Source: Ilyonectria destructans (lineage: Eukaryota; Ascomycota; Sordariomycetes; Hypocreales; Nectriaceae). Taken from it: DNA of 64,000 nucleotides. The notes below the pieces were generated by a model that worked only from the letters and a program-made list of their open reading frames with translations, was not told where the DNA came from and searched no databases. This document shows, one piece after another, positions 1-9,039 of this stretch (position 1 is its first letter; every line of letters begins with the position of its first letter). Where the stretch lies: positions 234,609 through 298,608 of the forward strand of contig JAHEWK010000037.1 of the NCBI GenBank assembly GCA_020740775.1, read 5' to 3'. Made by a program: the position numbers and the translations under genes.

Positions 1-81
1 GGAGAGCTCCGAAAAGTCGTCTGATATTGACGACCCTCTTCGTTGCGACGTTTGAACAAAAGGCAGGCGTTGTTGAGGCAT
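1..81 (-). CDS. hAT-A transposase, N-terminal fragment at window edge
   Basis: Only the first 27 codons are in the window, starting with MPQQRLPF as in the hAT copies at 29252 and 52516. The fragment is open, but nothing can be said about the rest. The start was chosen by alignment with those two copies. Confidence 0.8.
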   Translation of the reverse strand, partial: MPQQRLPFVQTSQRRGSSISDDFSELS

Positions 82-462
82 GGAGTTTGTCAGTAGTCCT
101 CTGTAGAGTGACAGAAGAGGGTCTCGAGGGGCTGCCCGTGAACGATACCCTACCCTGTAGACCATGAATTTATACTTTCACTACGCGTTTTCTTGCCCCT
201 GACGTAAAACAATAAACCAGTTGCGCGTTTTCTTCGCACGCGTCCCCACATGTCGACGTTAATTGTCAACAAAACAAGTGCATTTTGCCCGAAGATCCGC
301 CAGCCAATACAGACGATAATTATATTGCCAATATGGATAACCTTATATTGTATTGTCACAATATCACAACCTGCGTATTATATTGGTACAATATCAGAAA
401 ACGCATATTGTATTGTATGTATTGCAATATATTGTTTTATTGTCATATTATTAGCAACACTG
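1..462 (-). mobile_element. hAT-A, 5' end of a hAT transposon, cut by window edge
   Basis: This segment is the reverse complement, nearly base for base, of the 5' end of the hAT element that starts at 52129. The terminus at 462 reads CAGTGTTGCTAATAATATG on the minus strand, the same inverted repeat as the other two copies. An AT-rich subterminal zone (about 300-450) full of ATATTG/CAATAT motifs follows. The transposase start codon lies at 79-81. The remainder of the element lies to the left of the window. The 8 bases outside the terminus (463-470, GCCGACAT) should be its target-site duplication. Confidence 0.93.
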
Positions 463-945
463 GCCGACATCGCTCAGGGCGGCACCAGCGTCCGAAAGAC
501 TTCCGTCTCCAACACGCTCAAGCACTTTAATGTCAACGTCATCGGCCCCTTGACCCTCTTCCAGGCCACGGCGGATCTTCTCAAGGCTAGCAAGACCGGC
601 AGCCCCAGGTTCATCGCCATCTCCACCATCATCGGCTCTATCGGATCGCAGGAGACCTTCTCCAACTTCCCTGAGAGCTCGAGCCCCTATGGCGCGTCCA
701 AGTCGGCCCTGAACTGGTTCATCCGTCTGCTCTCCTTTGAGGAGCCTTGGTTGACTAGCTTCATGTTCCACCCCGGCCTGGTGGAGACAGATCTCACAGC
801 CGGCAGCGGGATGGATATGGAGGCTCTGGGCGGCATTTCGGTGGAAACGAGCGTGGCCAACATGGTCGAGACGACATTTGAGATTGACCCCAATCAGCTT
901 AGCGGAACCTTCCGAAACAATGATGGGACCATTATCCCCTGGTAG
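463..945 (+). pseudogene. Short-chain dehydrogenase/reductase, C-terminal part cut off by hAT-A
   Basis: The frame opens exactly at the hAT-A terminus and runs 160 codons to a TAG stop. It shows the C-terminal half of a classical SDR: the strand leading to FIAIST (active-site Ser region), YGASK with the catalytic Tyr and Lys, and the HPGLVETD segment after beta-6. The Rossmann TGxxxGxG cofactor motif is missing and should lie beyond hAT-A, left of the window. Fungal relatives of this type include norsolorinic-acid ketoreductase-like and other secondary-metabolite reductases, but the substrate cannot be read from the sequence. An apparent ORF start at 250 lies inside the transposon and is not native. 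The gene is probably inactive, unless the transposon is spliced out. Confidence 0.85.
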
Positions 946-2012
946 AAAGTTGCGGCCAAACATTGTTTTAGGCCTAGGTCAAGAACCATTTTTGAACTTT
1001 TTTAGAGAACGAATAGAATTACGTTGTAGAATACTCTCGACATTGATGATGATAGTGGTTGCAAACAATGGTCAATTAGCAAGTTTGGCGAAAGGGTGGC
1101 AGTGAGTCCAAGGCCAGACCTGGCCGCCGCGAAATCGCTTGCCAACGGTAGATTGAGATCCCCATCGTTGGTTCATGTCAATGCGCATCGAAGAAAATGG
1201 ACGTGCTGTAAAGTGAATTATTGCGTGTCAAGTCTAAGAAGTCTCGATATTAAATCGATGGAGAGGCGAGATGATATCGGACGAACATTGCACCGCTCCC
1301 AGGATGTAAATGTGGGCTTCTTTAGCGCAATTACTGATGGGCAGAAAGGATCGGGACAATTATGTGCGCTACGTGTTTTTAGTGACAATCCACAGTCCAA
1401 CCACCCCAGTCAAGGGCCAATGCTGAGACTCAAGGTGCCGCCACATTACTGATGGCGCATTATTCGGTGTGATTAATCCGCTAGTCTAGCTTTCAGCAGG
1501 CACTCCCTTGAAGTGAGTCTTGAACAATCTTCTCGACCTTAGAGGTATACAAGATAGGGAGATTTCTGGTTGGACAAGGTCCTTCAACTGTCAAGGGAGA
1601 AACATAAGCCAACGTAAGCAACACGAGTACCTAGTCACAAGGATTTTATTGGAGCGATATCAACGTGTCATGCTGACAGTGATAGGACAGTTACACGGCT
1701 ACTCGCATCTCACTAAGTGGGCAAGCCACTGTTTGAACATATGATGGTTGCTAGAGAGCGAAACCCGATGACGCTGATAATTCTACATATGGAAAACACA
1801 CATAAATAAGCTTTGGTGGAATGAAACCGGCGAGAGAGACTAATGAAGCCAATTTGCTGCGTAATTACATGGCTTGATTAGTTCCTGGCCATGCACGCAT
1901 GGCTTAATCCCGAGTCATTGGCTTTGTAGCCCCGTAAATCCCAGAACCCCCAGTCAAATGAGGTGTCTCAACCCCACTCTCTCCAGTTCATGAAGCTGTC
2001 GACCTGTTTTTT
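946..2012. other. Intergenic stretch, no supported gene
   Basis: Short open frames at 1096-1452 and 1520-1744 have no domain, no convincing intron signals and an amino-acid composition like random translation. No repeat or RNA gene was recognised here. Confidence 0.5.
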
Positions 2013-3165
2013 ATGATGGCCGACTTGGCAGCAGCCCCCACAAAGATGAAGGGCACCGGAGACGATGCGTCGCCAGTCGACGATGAGCTGAAGGTAAGAG
2101 TGACCTGAGGGGACAAGGTGTTTGACCTTGCTAAGATGGACCCAGCAACGCAGAGAAAGAGGCCGTAACTCCCAGAGGGCCTTCAGGCAGAGGCAGATTA
2201 CGACCATCAACGAACTTCGAGATCGCAACCAGGCCATGCAGAGCGCCATCGCGTCTCTCAACCGCGTTACGTCTCGGCTGGGCAATGCAGAGCTGAATGA
2301 GGCGATGCGGAATGTCCGGCAGGCTGCTGGTCTCGATGATCTGGAGGAGGGGGATGGCCATGATGATGACCAGGCCATCGAGGAGCTCCCAGTAGCGCAA
2401 TCTGGAAGAACACTGCCCCCATCCGCGTCGTCTCACCCGCTAGGGAATCATCCCGTCTCAGCGCTACCCAGGGCGTATCATGAACAGCAAAATCAGCAGC
2501 AATATATAACAGCAAGCGAACACCCGTACGGTTACCAAACCGGACGAATGTCCCCCCGCCTTGGCTATGGTCTGTGGCTCGAGTATCCCATCAGGCTGAG
2601 AAACCCTCCCATCGACATCGTTCCCTACTTGGAAACCACCACCACGCTTTCCAGCGTCTTATTCTGGTCCGGCCTGTTCTGGGGCTTCAAGATCCTCCAG
2701 GCGGCCCTGGGCGGCAACAGCGGGGCCGCGGCCACCGCCCACAAAGTATTCGGCGAGATTGTTCCCATGAAGCCTGACCGCCACATACTCAACGGCATAC
2801 ACGCCAGGTTGACGTTTCGAAAGCAGGGCTTCATCGCCTCTGATCACCCAGACTACGACCCTGACGGCGGGACGAAGATGCATCGCATGATGGCCCGCAC
2901 GTGTGAAGCTATCGGAACACCGCTCGAGGCCTTTCTGCGGCCGGATCAGGTTGAGAGTCTCTGGAGGGAGAGACTCGGAGACGAGTATCGAGTCATCGAA
3001 CAGGCTTTGCAAGGCTTGGGGACACCAGAGGACTTGTCAAGGGTTCAGAGGTTGATCGACAGGATGGTTACCGGCTGTGTGTGTATGGGGGACGGACCGC
3101 GGGCGAGGTTTGAAGTGGTAGTAACAGTCCTTGAGACTTGGATGAACGAGTCAACCGTATCGTAG
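2013..3165 (+). CDS. bZIP-type transcription factor, exon 1 uncertain
   Basis: The second exon encodes a basic region of Pap1/fungal bZIP type (RRERGRNSQRAFRQRQ, with the N-x-x-R-A-F-R core) followed by heptad-like spacing and an acidic linker. A conserved C-terminal block of about 200 residues comes next (PRLGYGLWLE, VPYLE, FWSGL, FGEIVPMK, DHPDYDPDGG, FLRP, CMGDGPRARFE). A truncated paralog with the same C-terminal block lies on the opposite strand at 18791-19715. An ATG at 2013 could open a first exon of 27 codons, ending at a GTAAGA donor (2096). However, joining it to the acceptor before 2138 is out of frame with the basic region. Either the gene model differs or the 5' end is damaged. 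Coding from about 2138 to the TAG at 3163-3165 is firm; the start is not. It would act in the nucleus as a DNA-binding regulator; its targets are unknown. Confidence 0.68.
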
Positions 3166-3560
3166 CCGTGGAAGCACCGGCGGCCACTTACAATATCCAG
3201 CTATATCTTCGTCCCTGTGTGCCACCATACTTAGTATCCGGGGTGAGGAGATTGTCCAAGGAGAAGCAGGCGAGGTCTTACTATAACGGTCCATGTTCGC
3301 ATTTCCGCAAGATAGTGACCACACCCTACCACCCAGCCTCCGATCGCGACTTCGAAGGTGTTATCCAGTTGATGGCTATGTCCAGACACATCAACTTCCC
3401 CTTAACTCCGATGACACCATAAATCAGGGGCGATCTGGGTAAAATGCCGAAATTTGTAGATTACTCGGCAATCGGCTACTAAAATCATGGGCCAGATTCG
3501 GCTGTGAGCATCTCCAAGCGACACTCCATCTCGGATCCGCCTGCTCTTGCGCCAAAGGAA
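3166..3560. other. Intergenic region between convergent genes
   Basis: This is the 395-bp 3' flank between the bZIP-type gene and the convergent reductase gene. No gene, repeat or structured element was recognised. Confidence 0.5.
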
Positions 3561-4785
3561 TTACTCGGTCGCTAGAAGCTCCAAGTAGTGGTCGGTCACG
3601 CTTTGAACTTGGTCCTCGAATCCCGCAAACTTCCATCCAAACACTCGCTCCGTCTCGGACGCATCGAGGCGGAGTGGTCTCGACGGAACACTCCCATCCA
3701 GGGTCAGCACGCCATCGGCTACAGCCTCGCTGAAGCGCTGCTTTGCAATGTCCTTGGCGTCATCCCACGTGGTTCCTTCCAGTCCGCCCGAAGAGCAGAT
3801 GAAGTTTCGGTTGCCAGGGATCGAGGGGTTCAGCGCGTCAATGTGAGCCTTTGCGACGTCGTTTACATGGACCGAGACCCCGAGCGTAGGCATCTCGGCC
3901 TTGGATCCGAGCAAGGCGCCGAGGACGTTGTTGTTGGTGCCGCTTGCGACCTCCTCCTTCGTCGTGTTCAACTCGTTTCTCCCGATGACCATGCTGGGGA
4001 GGAGATTGACGACATCGAAAGACGGCTTCTCCTCCGCGACAAACTGGTGAGTGGCCGCAAGTGCCAGCGCCTTTGCCACTCCATATGCCTGAATGGGCAG
4101 GTCGAAGTGAGCGTCAGCGTCAGGCGGAGGGTAAGTATCTTGAGCTGCTCAGAGGTTGCGTATCAGCATTGTAGACAGTTGGGAGGTTCATGCCATGTAC
4201 ATACGAGTAAAGACCTTGGTTACATCATCTGAAATGATGTAGTCCCACGTAAGCAGCGTGGCAATTGAAGATGTAATGACAACCCTCTTGATCGATGAAA
4301 CCTTCGCCGCCGACTTTAGAATGCCGACGGTGGCCATGATGGCTGGGTCAATGACATCCCGCTCCAAGTTATCGCTCTTAGTAGACCCTACATTTAGCAA
4401 TTGACCACGAGGCTGACGAACATTAACCAAGCACTTACAGATAGAGCGAGAGGAGATGCGACGTGAACAATTCCGCTTGCGCCGTCAAGCACTCCGTCGA
4501 ATGCACCTGGCAAAAGCAGGTCTGGAACAACGGTAATCTCCAACTGCTTCAGATAAGGTAGGATAGATTTGGACCCTGTAATGAGGGCGGCTTGGCTGGC
4601 CTTGCGTATGATTGCGCGGACAGAATAACCCCGAGTGAGAGCCTCCGCAAGGACACGGAAGCCAACGTGGCCAGAGACACCAGTGATCTAGCACATGTCA
4701 GCTACAGAACGAGGAAACATGTTGTGCTTCGGGGTCGGCTCCAAGATGGTGGGTTGGCGCTTACCACGAGTTGCTGTTCCGACAT
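3561..4785 (-). CDS. Extended SDR NAD(P)-dependent reductase (dihydroflavonol reductase/GRE2-like), 4 exons
   Basis: The gene model is complete: exons 4785-4765, 4687-4439, 4376-4205 and 4138-3561, total 1,020 nt or 339 aa. Introns start GTAAGC, GTAAGT and GTATGT and end TAG, AAG and AAG. The first exon gives MSEQQLV and is spliced directly onto ITGVSGHVG, the TGxxGxxG dinucleotide-binding motif. HVASPL follows the third strand, RVVITSS carries the active-site Ser, and YGVAK supplies the catalytic Tyr and Lys. The family reduces aldehydes or ketones with NADPH (methylglyoxal/isovaleraldehyde reductase Gre2, dihydroflavonol and cinnamoyl-CoA reductases). The substrate cannot be assigned. It probably acts in the cytosol, since no signal peptide is visible. 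The second acceptor (before 4376) was chosen because it alone keeps the frame. Confidence 0.9.
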
Positions 4786-4852
4786 TTTGAGATGGTCTTA
4801 TTTATGGATGGTTGGTTGAAACAATGATAGATGGAAGAGAGTCATGGGTCGA

Positions 4853-4859
4853 CTATATA
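4853..4859 (-). promoter_or_regulatory. Likely TATA box of the reductase gene at 3561-4785
   Basis: The minus strand reads TATATAG about 70 bp upstream of the ATG at 4785, a normal spacing for a fungal core promoter. This is an inference from position and motif only. Confidence 0.4.
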
Positions 4860-4893
4860 CAACTATGATCATTGCCATGTAGTCATCGGGTCA

Positions 4894-4952
4894 ATTGGTA
4901 AGTCTCAATCGCGTTATGGATAGAGTTTGGATTGGTAAGTCTGAATCGAGTT
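4894..4952. repeat. Two 22-bp imperfect direct repeats, spacing 37 bp
   Basis: Copies at 4894-4915 and 4931-4952 share ATTGGTAAGTCT and differ at two positions. They lie 110-170 bp upstream of the reductase ATG, so they could be regulatory, but this is inference. Confidence 0.6.
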
Positions 4953-5635
4953 ACTGATGTGCCTCCATTAGTAACTCGGGACACAATTTGTCCGAAATAC
5001 ACTTCTCAAATCCACTGAAGCTCAGTCAGCGACAAAGCATGTCATTGCTCAATTATATGTCCGGTACATACGACTAGTACTGCATCTCGACAAAGCCTCT
5101 TATTCGCCGTCCAACTGCAGGTCTGACACGGCTCCAGGGCCAGGTGCATGGACGCCAGGCTTAACGACAGAAGCCTTTCTCCAGGAAACCCCACCTCCCC
5201 GAAGCCCAAATCACCCCCGTTCAGCTGGAGATGGCAAATCTATTATCGATTCGGCCCAATTCTTCAATTTTATGCTCACATCAGACATTCAAATTTCTAA
5301 TTCCCGGTGGTGAGTCGTAAATGCAGTAAGAAGATGAGTCTATTGACGCGCAAAGCGAAGATGGAAAGAAACTGAGAGAAAAGGAAAAACGATGTCAGTC
5401 CCTTTGACGGGCCCGACAGTCTCTTTCGTGTCATTGACTAGCTAGGGGCCAATTTGGCCAGGTTGAGTAATGTTAGCTATCCTGACACTCATTAAAACGC
5501 CGAGAGTTCAAAGCCACCATCACGATATTCTATAGTCACACAACCCGCTTCTCCACCTCAGACTCTTCATGTTTCTGCTTGGCTTGGCCGACAGCAACCC
5601 CCAAGCAGGCACACTCTTCACTAGCAGATAAGACT

Positions 5636-6585
5636 CTAATTGTACAGCAATGGCAGGTCTCTTCCCAAGTTGAGCTCCAGTTCGCCCAGTGTCAAGTTGT
5701 TTGACAAGGCCAAGGCTCTGCTGACAAGCTGCTGCACGACCGGATCGGCCAGACGGCGAGTGAAGGATGCGGAATCCTGCAAGAAGTTGTCCCGCGGAGG
5801 ACGCACCGACAGATTGATCGAGTCCTTGGCTGCCGACAACGCTCCTCGGGGGAATAGACGCAGGCGCGAGGTAAGCTCGTCGATATAGGCATACATCTCG
5901 CCTGATGTGTCAAAGGCCTTGTTGATCCAGCCGATTTTCTCCGCGTTTTCTGCGTTGATGTCCTTGCCGCTCAGGATGTACTCCATTGCCAGGCCGCGGC
6001 CGATGAGGCGAGGAAGATGTTGGCTTCCTCCGCCTCCAGGGATGAGACCGGTGCCGACCTCGATCTGCCCGAGGAGCGTTTCGCACTTGGTTGCGAACCG
6101 CATGTCCAAAGCCATCAGGAGCTCGTTGCCTGCTCCGCGGGCTCTCCCCTCGACAGCGCCAATGGTGACCTGCGGCAGGTTCGTGATGTTCCACATAAGT
6201 CCAGAGAACTTATCTCCAACAGTTTCTAGTTCATGCATTAGATGTGGTGTTAGATGGATTAGAAACTGGTGCCTTGCTTACCGATTCCGGGCATGAGAAG
6301 ATCCAAATGGGCAGAGAAGAACCTTGGAACGTCACTTTTGAAAATAACGACTTTGGTTTCTTTGTCGACTTGAAGTCTCTTCACAATGTCCGTCACCCCA
6401 TCCTGGAAATCCACGCCCCAGAGATTGATCGCAGAGTCTGGGTTGTGGAGAGTGATTGTAAGAACACTCCCATTCTGGGCAGTCTTCAGGCCTCGGTATT
6501 TTGGGAGACGCAGGGCAAGTGCTGGGGACAGGCTTGAAAGCAGGAGCCCAATCAGCGCTGGGATTTGAAACCACTTAGGAGACAT
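5636..6585 (-). CDS. Enoyl-CoA hydratase/isomerase (crotonase-fold) protein with signal peptide
   Basis: There are two exons, 6585-6282 and 6225-5636, joined across a 56-bp intron (GTAAGC...CTAG), giving 297 aa. The N-terminus MSPKWFQIPALIG... has a hydrophobic core ending in ALAL, a typical cleavable signal peptide. The crotonase core follows: FFSAHLD, the oxyanion-hole helix in ARGAGNELLMALD, and the block IEVGTGLIPGGGG. Both glutamates expected in hydratases (in GAGNEL and in QIEVG) are present. Classical members act on CoA esters in mitochondria or peroxisomes; a secreted form is unusual and its substrate is unclear. The ATG at 6585 was chosen over an upstream in-frame start at 6687 because it gives a clean signal peptide and has a TATA box about 95 bp upstream. 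Confidence 0.88.
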
Positions 6586-6675
6586 GTTGACAAAGAATGA
6601 GTGAGTTGAGGAATGAGTGGAATGTGACTTTGGTGATGTGGTGAGAGTAGGGGAAATCAAGCGGGCACCGACGGG

Positions 6676-6682
6676 TTTTATA
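6676..6682 (-). promoter_or_regulatory. TATA box of the crotonase-fold gene
   Basis: The minus strand reads TATAAAA about 95 bp upstream of the ATG at 6585. It is a perfect consensus TATA motif at a normal distance and supports that start choice. Confidence 0.55.
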
Positions 6683-7920
6683 CGCAATACTTCGCTGCAA
6701 ATGAGGGAATCCTAGTTGAACTATAATTCTACATGCCCCGAGCCACCGGTATCTCGCACGCATGAAAGACGTTGAAATTACACACATTTTGGTGTTTAGC
6801 TGCTCTCACATGGAACTGCGCGGAGTTAAGGTGAGTGGCTCCAGGACAAATGCCGAGCGACCAAGTCTCGGCACAGCGTAGTAGTAGTCATCGGTCCAAC
6901 TATTCCGCCGCCAACGCGTACGTACACCCACAGACTCTCCCGCAGACTGCCGCCTGAGCAAACCCCCTATTGCTTTGAAATAGAACGGCTTATGCCAGGA
7001 CATGTAATACGAAAGCTGCCGAAGCTAATTATTAAGCCTCAAATGCAGGTACCGTGGCGTCTTTGCACTGAACGGTTGGGCACAGCGAGCCGGACATGTA
7101 ACAAACTAATCCGAAACACGTCCCGCCAACGCCAAAATTCAAGGCTTCCATCCATATGTTACTGACTGTTCCTGAAATTTCAGACAGGCTATTGCGTTCT
7201 ATAAGGCGCTTACTAAGTTGCGACCGTGTCAACGCCTGGCCTTTTGCGAATGCCATCGTCACCGGTGGGGCAAACGAGCATGGTGGTAACGACCAAACCC
7301 GCTACGCCACGGCCAATGAATCAATTTACGGGTTCGTGATCGATATCTCCAGGCGATAATTTAGTACGCGAGTTTCGACTACCTAAACTTTCTAGAAAAC
7401 GCTAGTATGCTGTTGACCGGGACTGCCGGCTCCAACTAGCCTCTGGCGGTGACGCATGATGTGCGTGCATTGCCTCCAGAAACAACCTCGAGTCTCAAAT
7501 TACTACGTAGTGAGAACTGGCTACCGGGAGAGAATGGCCTTTTGGTCGATGCAGCCGGGGCTATTTGCATTAGAGTTGGCTAGACCATATTCTTAGCCCT
7601 TGCTTTTGTCATGCGTTTTTAGGTGTCGGTGCAACTCGACTCCAGTTACTGATTGTGGCGTTATCCGGCCGAACTGATTTTCGGGACAGGAGTGAATCCT
7701 TCCGATGCCAACCAGTGGTCCTCCGTGCGTAAGGATCTCAAGTGAGATAACATAAAAACATGATCTCGTAGTTTTATAAGACGCGACTTCTCCCAGCTTA
7801 ATTCACGGCTTTTATTTATTTAACCATTAATTAAGAACACTGCCGACCCATCTTCCTCTCATCTATTCGTACACACAACCCATATCCAGTCTCTCAACGC
7901 ATACCTCCCTACCATCCAAC
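6683..7920. other. Intergenic region between divergent genes
   Basis: This 1.2-kb spacer separates the divergent crotonase-fold and reductase genes. No coding frame is supported. A TATA-like TTTATAAG at 7773-7780 and a pyrimidine-rich leader just before 7921 suit a promoter for the plus-strand gene. Confidence 0.5.
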
Positions 7921-9026
7921 ATGTCCAAATCCCTGGTCACCGGCGGAACCGGTTTCATCGGCCTCTATGTCGTCAAGCTGCTTCTCGAACACGGCCACCA
8001 TGTCAACACTACCGTCCGGAGCCTGACGAACAAGGCCAAGTGCAAGCCCTTGCTGGACCTCCAGGGCCAATTCCCGGGTCGGCTTTCTTTGTTTGAGGCC
8101 GACCTCGTAAAAGCCGGCTCCTTCCTCAAGGCGATGAGTGGATGCCGAGTCGTATACCACATCGCCTCGCCGTTCTTGGTTCCGTCCCAGATCAAGGACG
8201 GCTTCAAAGACTGTGTCGAGCCCGCCCTTGAGGGTACGAGGAACGTTCTTGAATCCGTCAACAAGACTGAAAGCGTGACACGTGTGGTATTGACGTCATC
8301 CAGTAAGTGATTTAATCCCGGGGATCATGCTTGAGCCTTGCATTGGTATCTGACAGCACTTTAGTCTCGGCAATGTACGGCGACAGCAAAGATGTCCTGT
8401 CAATGAAAAACGCAACGCTTTCTGAGTCCAGCTGGAACGAGACCAGCAGCGTCACACACTACCCCTACGCTTACTCAAAGTTGATCGCCGAGCGCGAGGC
8501 CTGGAAGCTCCACGACGCCCAGAGCCGCTGGTCCCTGGTGGTCATCAACCCGGGCTTGGTCATTGGTCCATCTCTGAGCCCGGAAACCGCTTCTGGCAGT
8601 CTGTTCATACTTGAAGCCCTGTACCGCGGAGAAAATAAAATGGGATCTCCTGATCTGTCGTACCCGGTGGTCGATGTCAGGGAAGTGGCCGAGGCACACG
8701 TCAAGGTGGGCGAGAACACGGCCACCAAGGGGAGATACATCATCTCGGGCGATCACACGGTCAGTCTGCTTGACATGGCCAATTTTGTCAGGCCGATTCA
8801 CCAGAACCCCAAGGCCTTGCCTTGCTGGAACATGCCCAAGGTCATGATCTACCTTGCCGGACCCTTTATTGGTATCACCAAGAAGTGGGCAGATGGAAAT
8901 GTCGGCATCGGCTTCAAAGTTGACAACACCAGGGCGATTAGGGAGTTGGGCATGGCTTATACTCCAGCAGAACAAGTGCTCCAGACTCACTATCGGTCCT
9001 GGGCTGAGCAGCAGTCTTCTAAGTAA
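7921..9026 (+). CDS. Extended SDR reductase (dihydroflavonol/cinnamoyl-CoA reductase-like), 2 exons
   Basis: Exons 7921-8302 and 8365-9026 are joined over a 62-bp intron (GTAAGT...TTAG), total 1,044 nt or 347 aa. TGGTGFIG is the nucleotide-binding motif near residue 8. YHIASPF and RVVLTSS follow, with the intron falling just after the active-site Ser region. YAYSK carries the catalytic Tyr and Lys, and VINPGLVIGPS is the conserved segment after the active site. The family uses NADPH to reduce an aldehyde, ketone or CoA thioester; the substrate is unknown. It is only moderately similar to the reductase at 3561-4785, so this is not a recent duplicate. The end of the gene lies 13 bp from the TA that begins the pogo-1 insertion, so that transposon sits in its 3' UTR. 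Confidence 0.92.
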
Positions 9027-9039
9027 TTATTAATATGTA

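Larger units (their letters stand above)
4786..5635. other. Intergenic region, promoter side of the reductase gene
   Basis: No coding potential was recognised. The region holds the TATA-like site and the short direct repeat listed separately. The rest, up to the end of the crotonase gene at 5636, shows nothing recognisable. Confidence 0.5.

Noticed and set aside
250..462. Plus-strand ORF start inside hAT-A for the SDR gene
   Set aside because: The sequence is the AT-rich transposon terminus; the translated product is not SDR-like. The native N-terminus must lie beyond the element.
1096..1452. 118-codon plus-strand ORF
   Set aside because: Its composition looks random and no conserved motif was seen.
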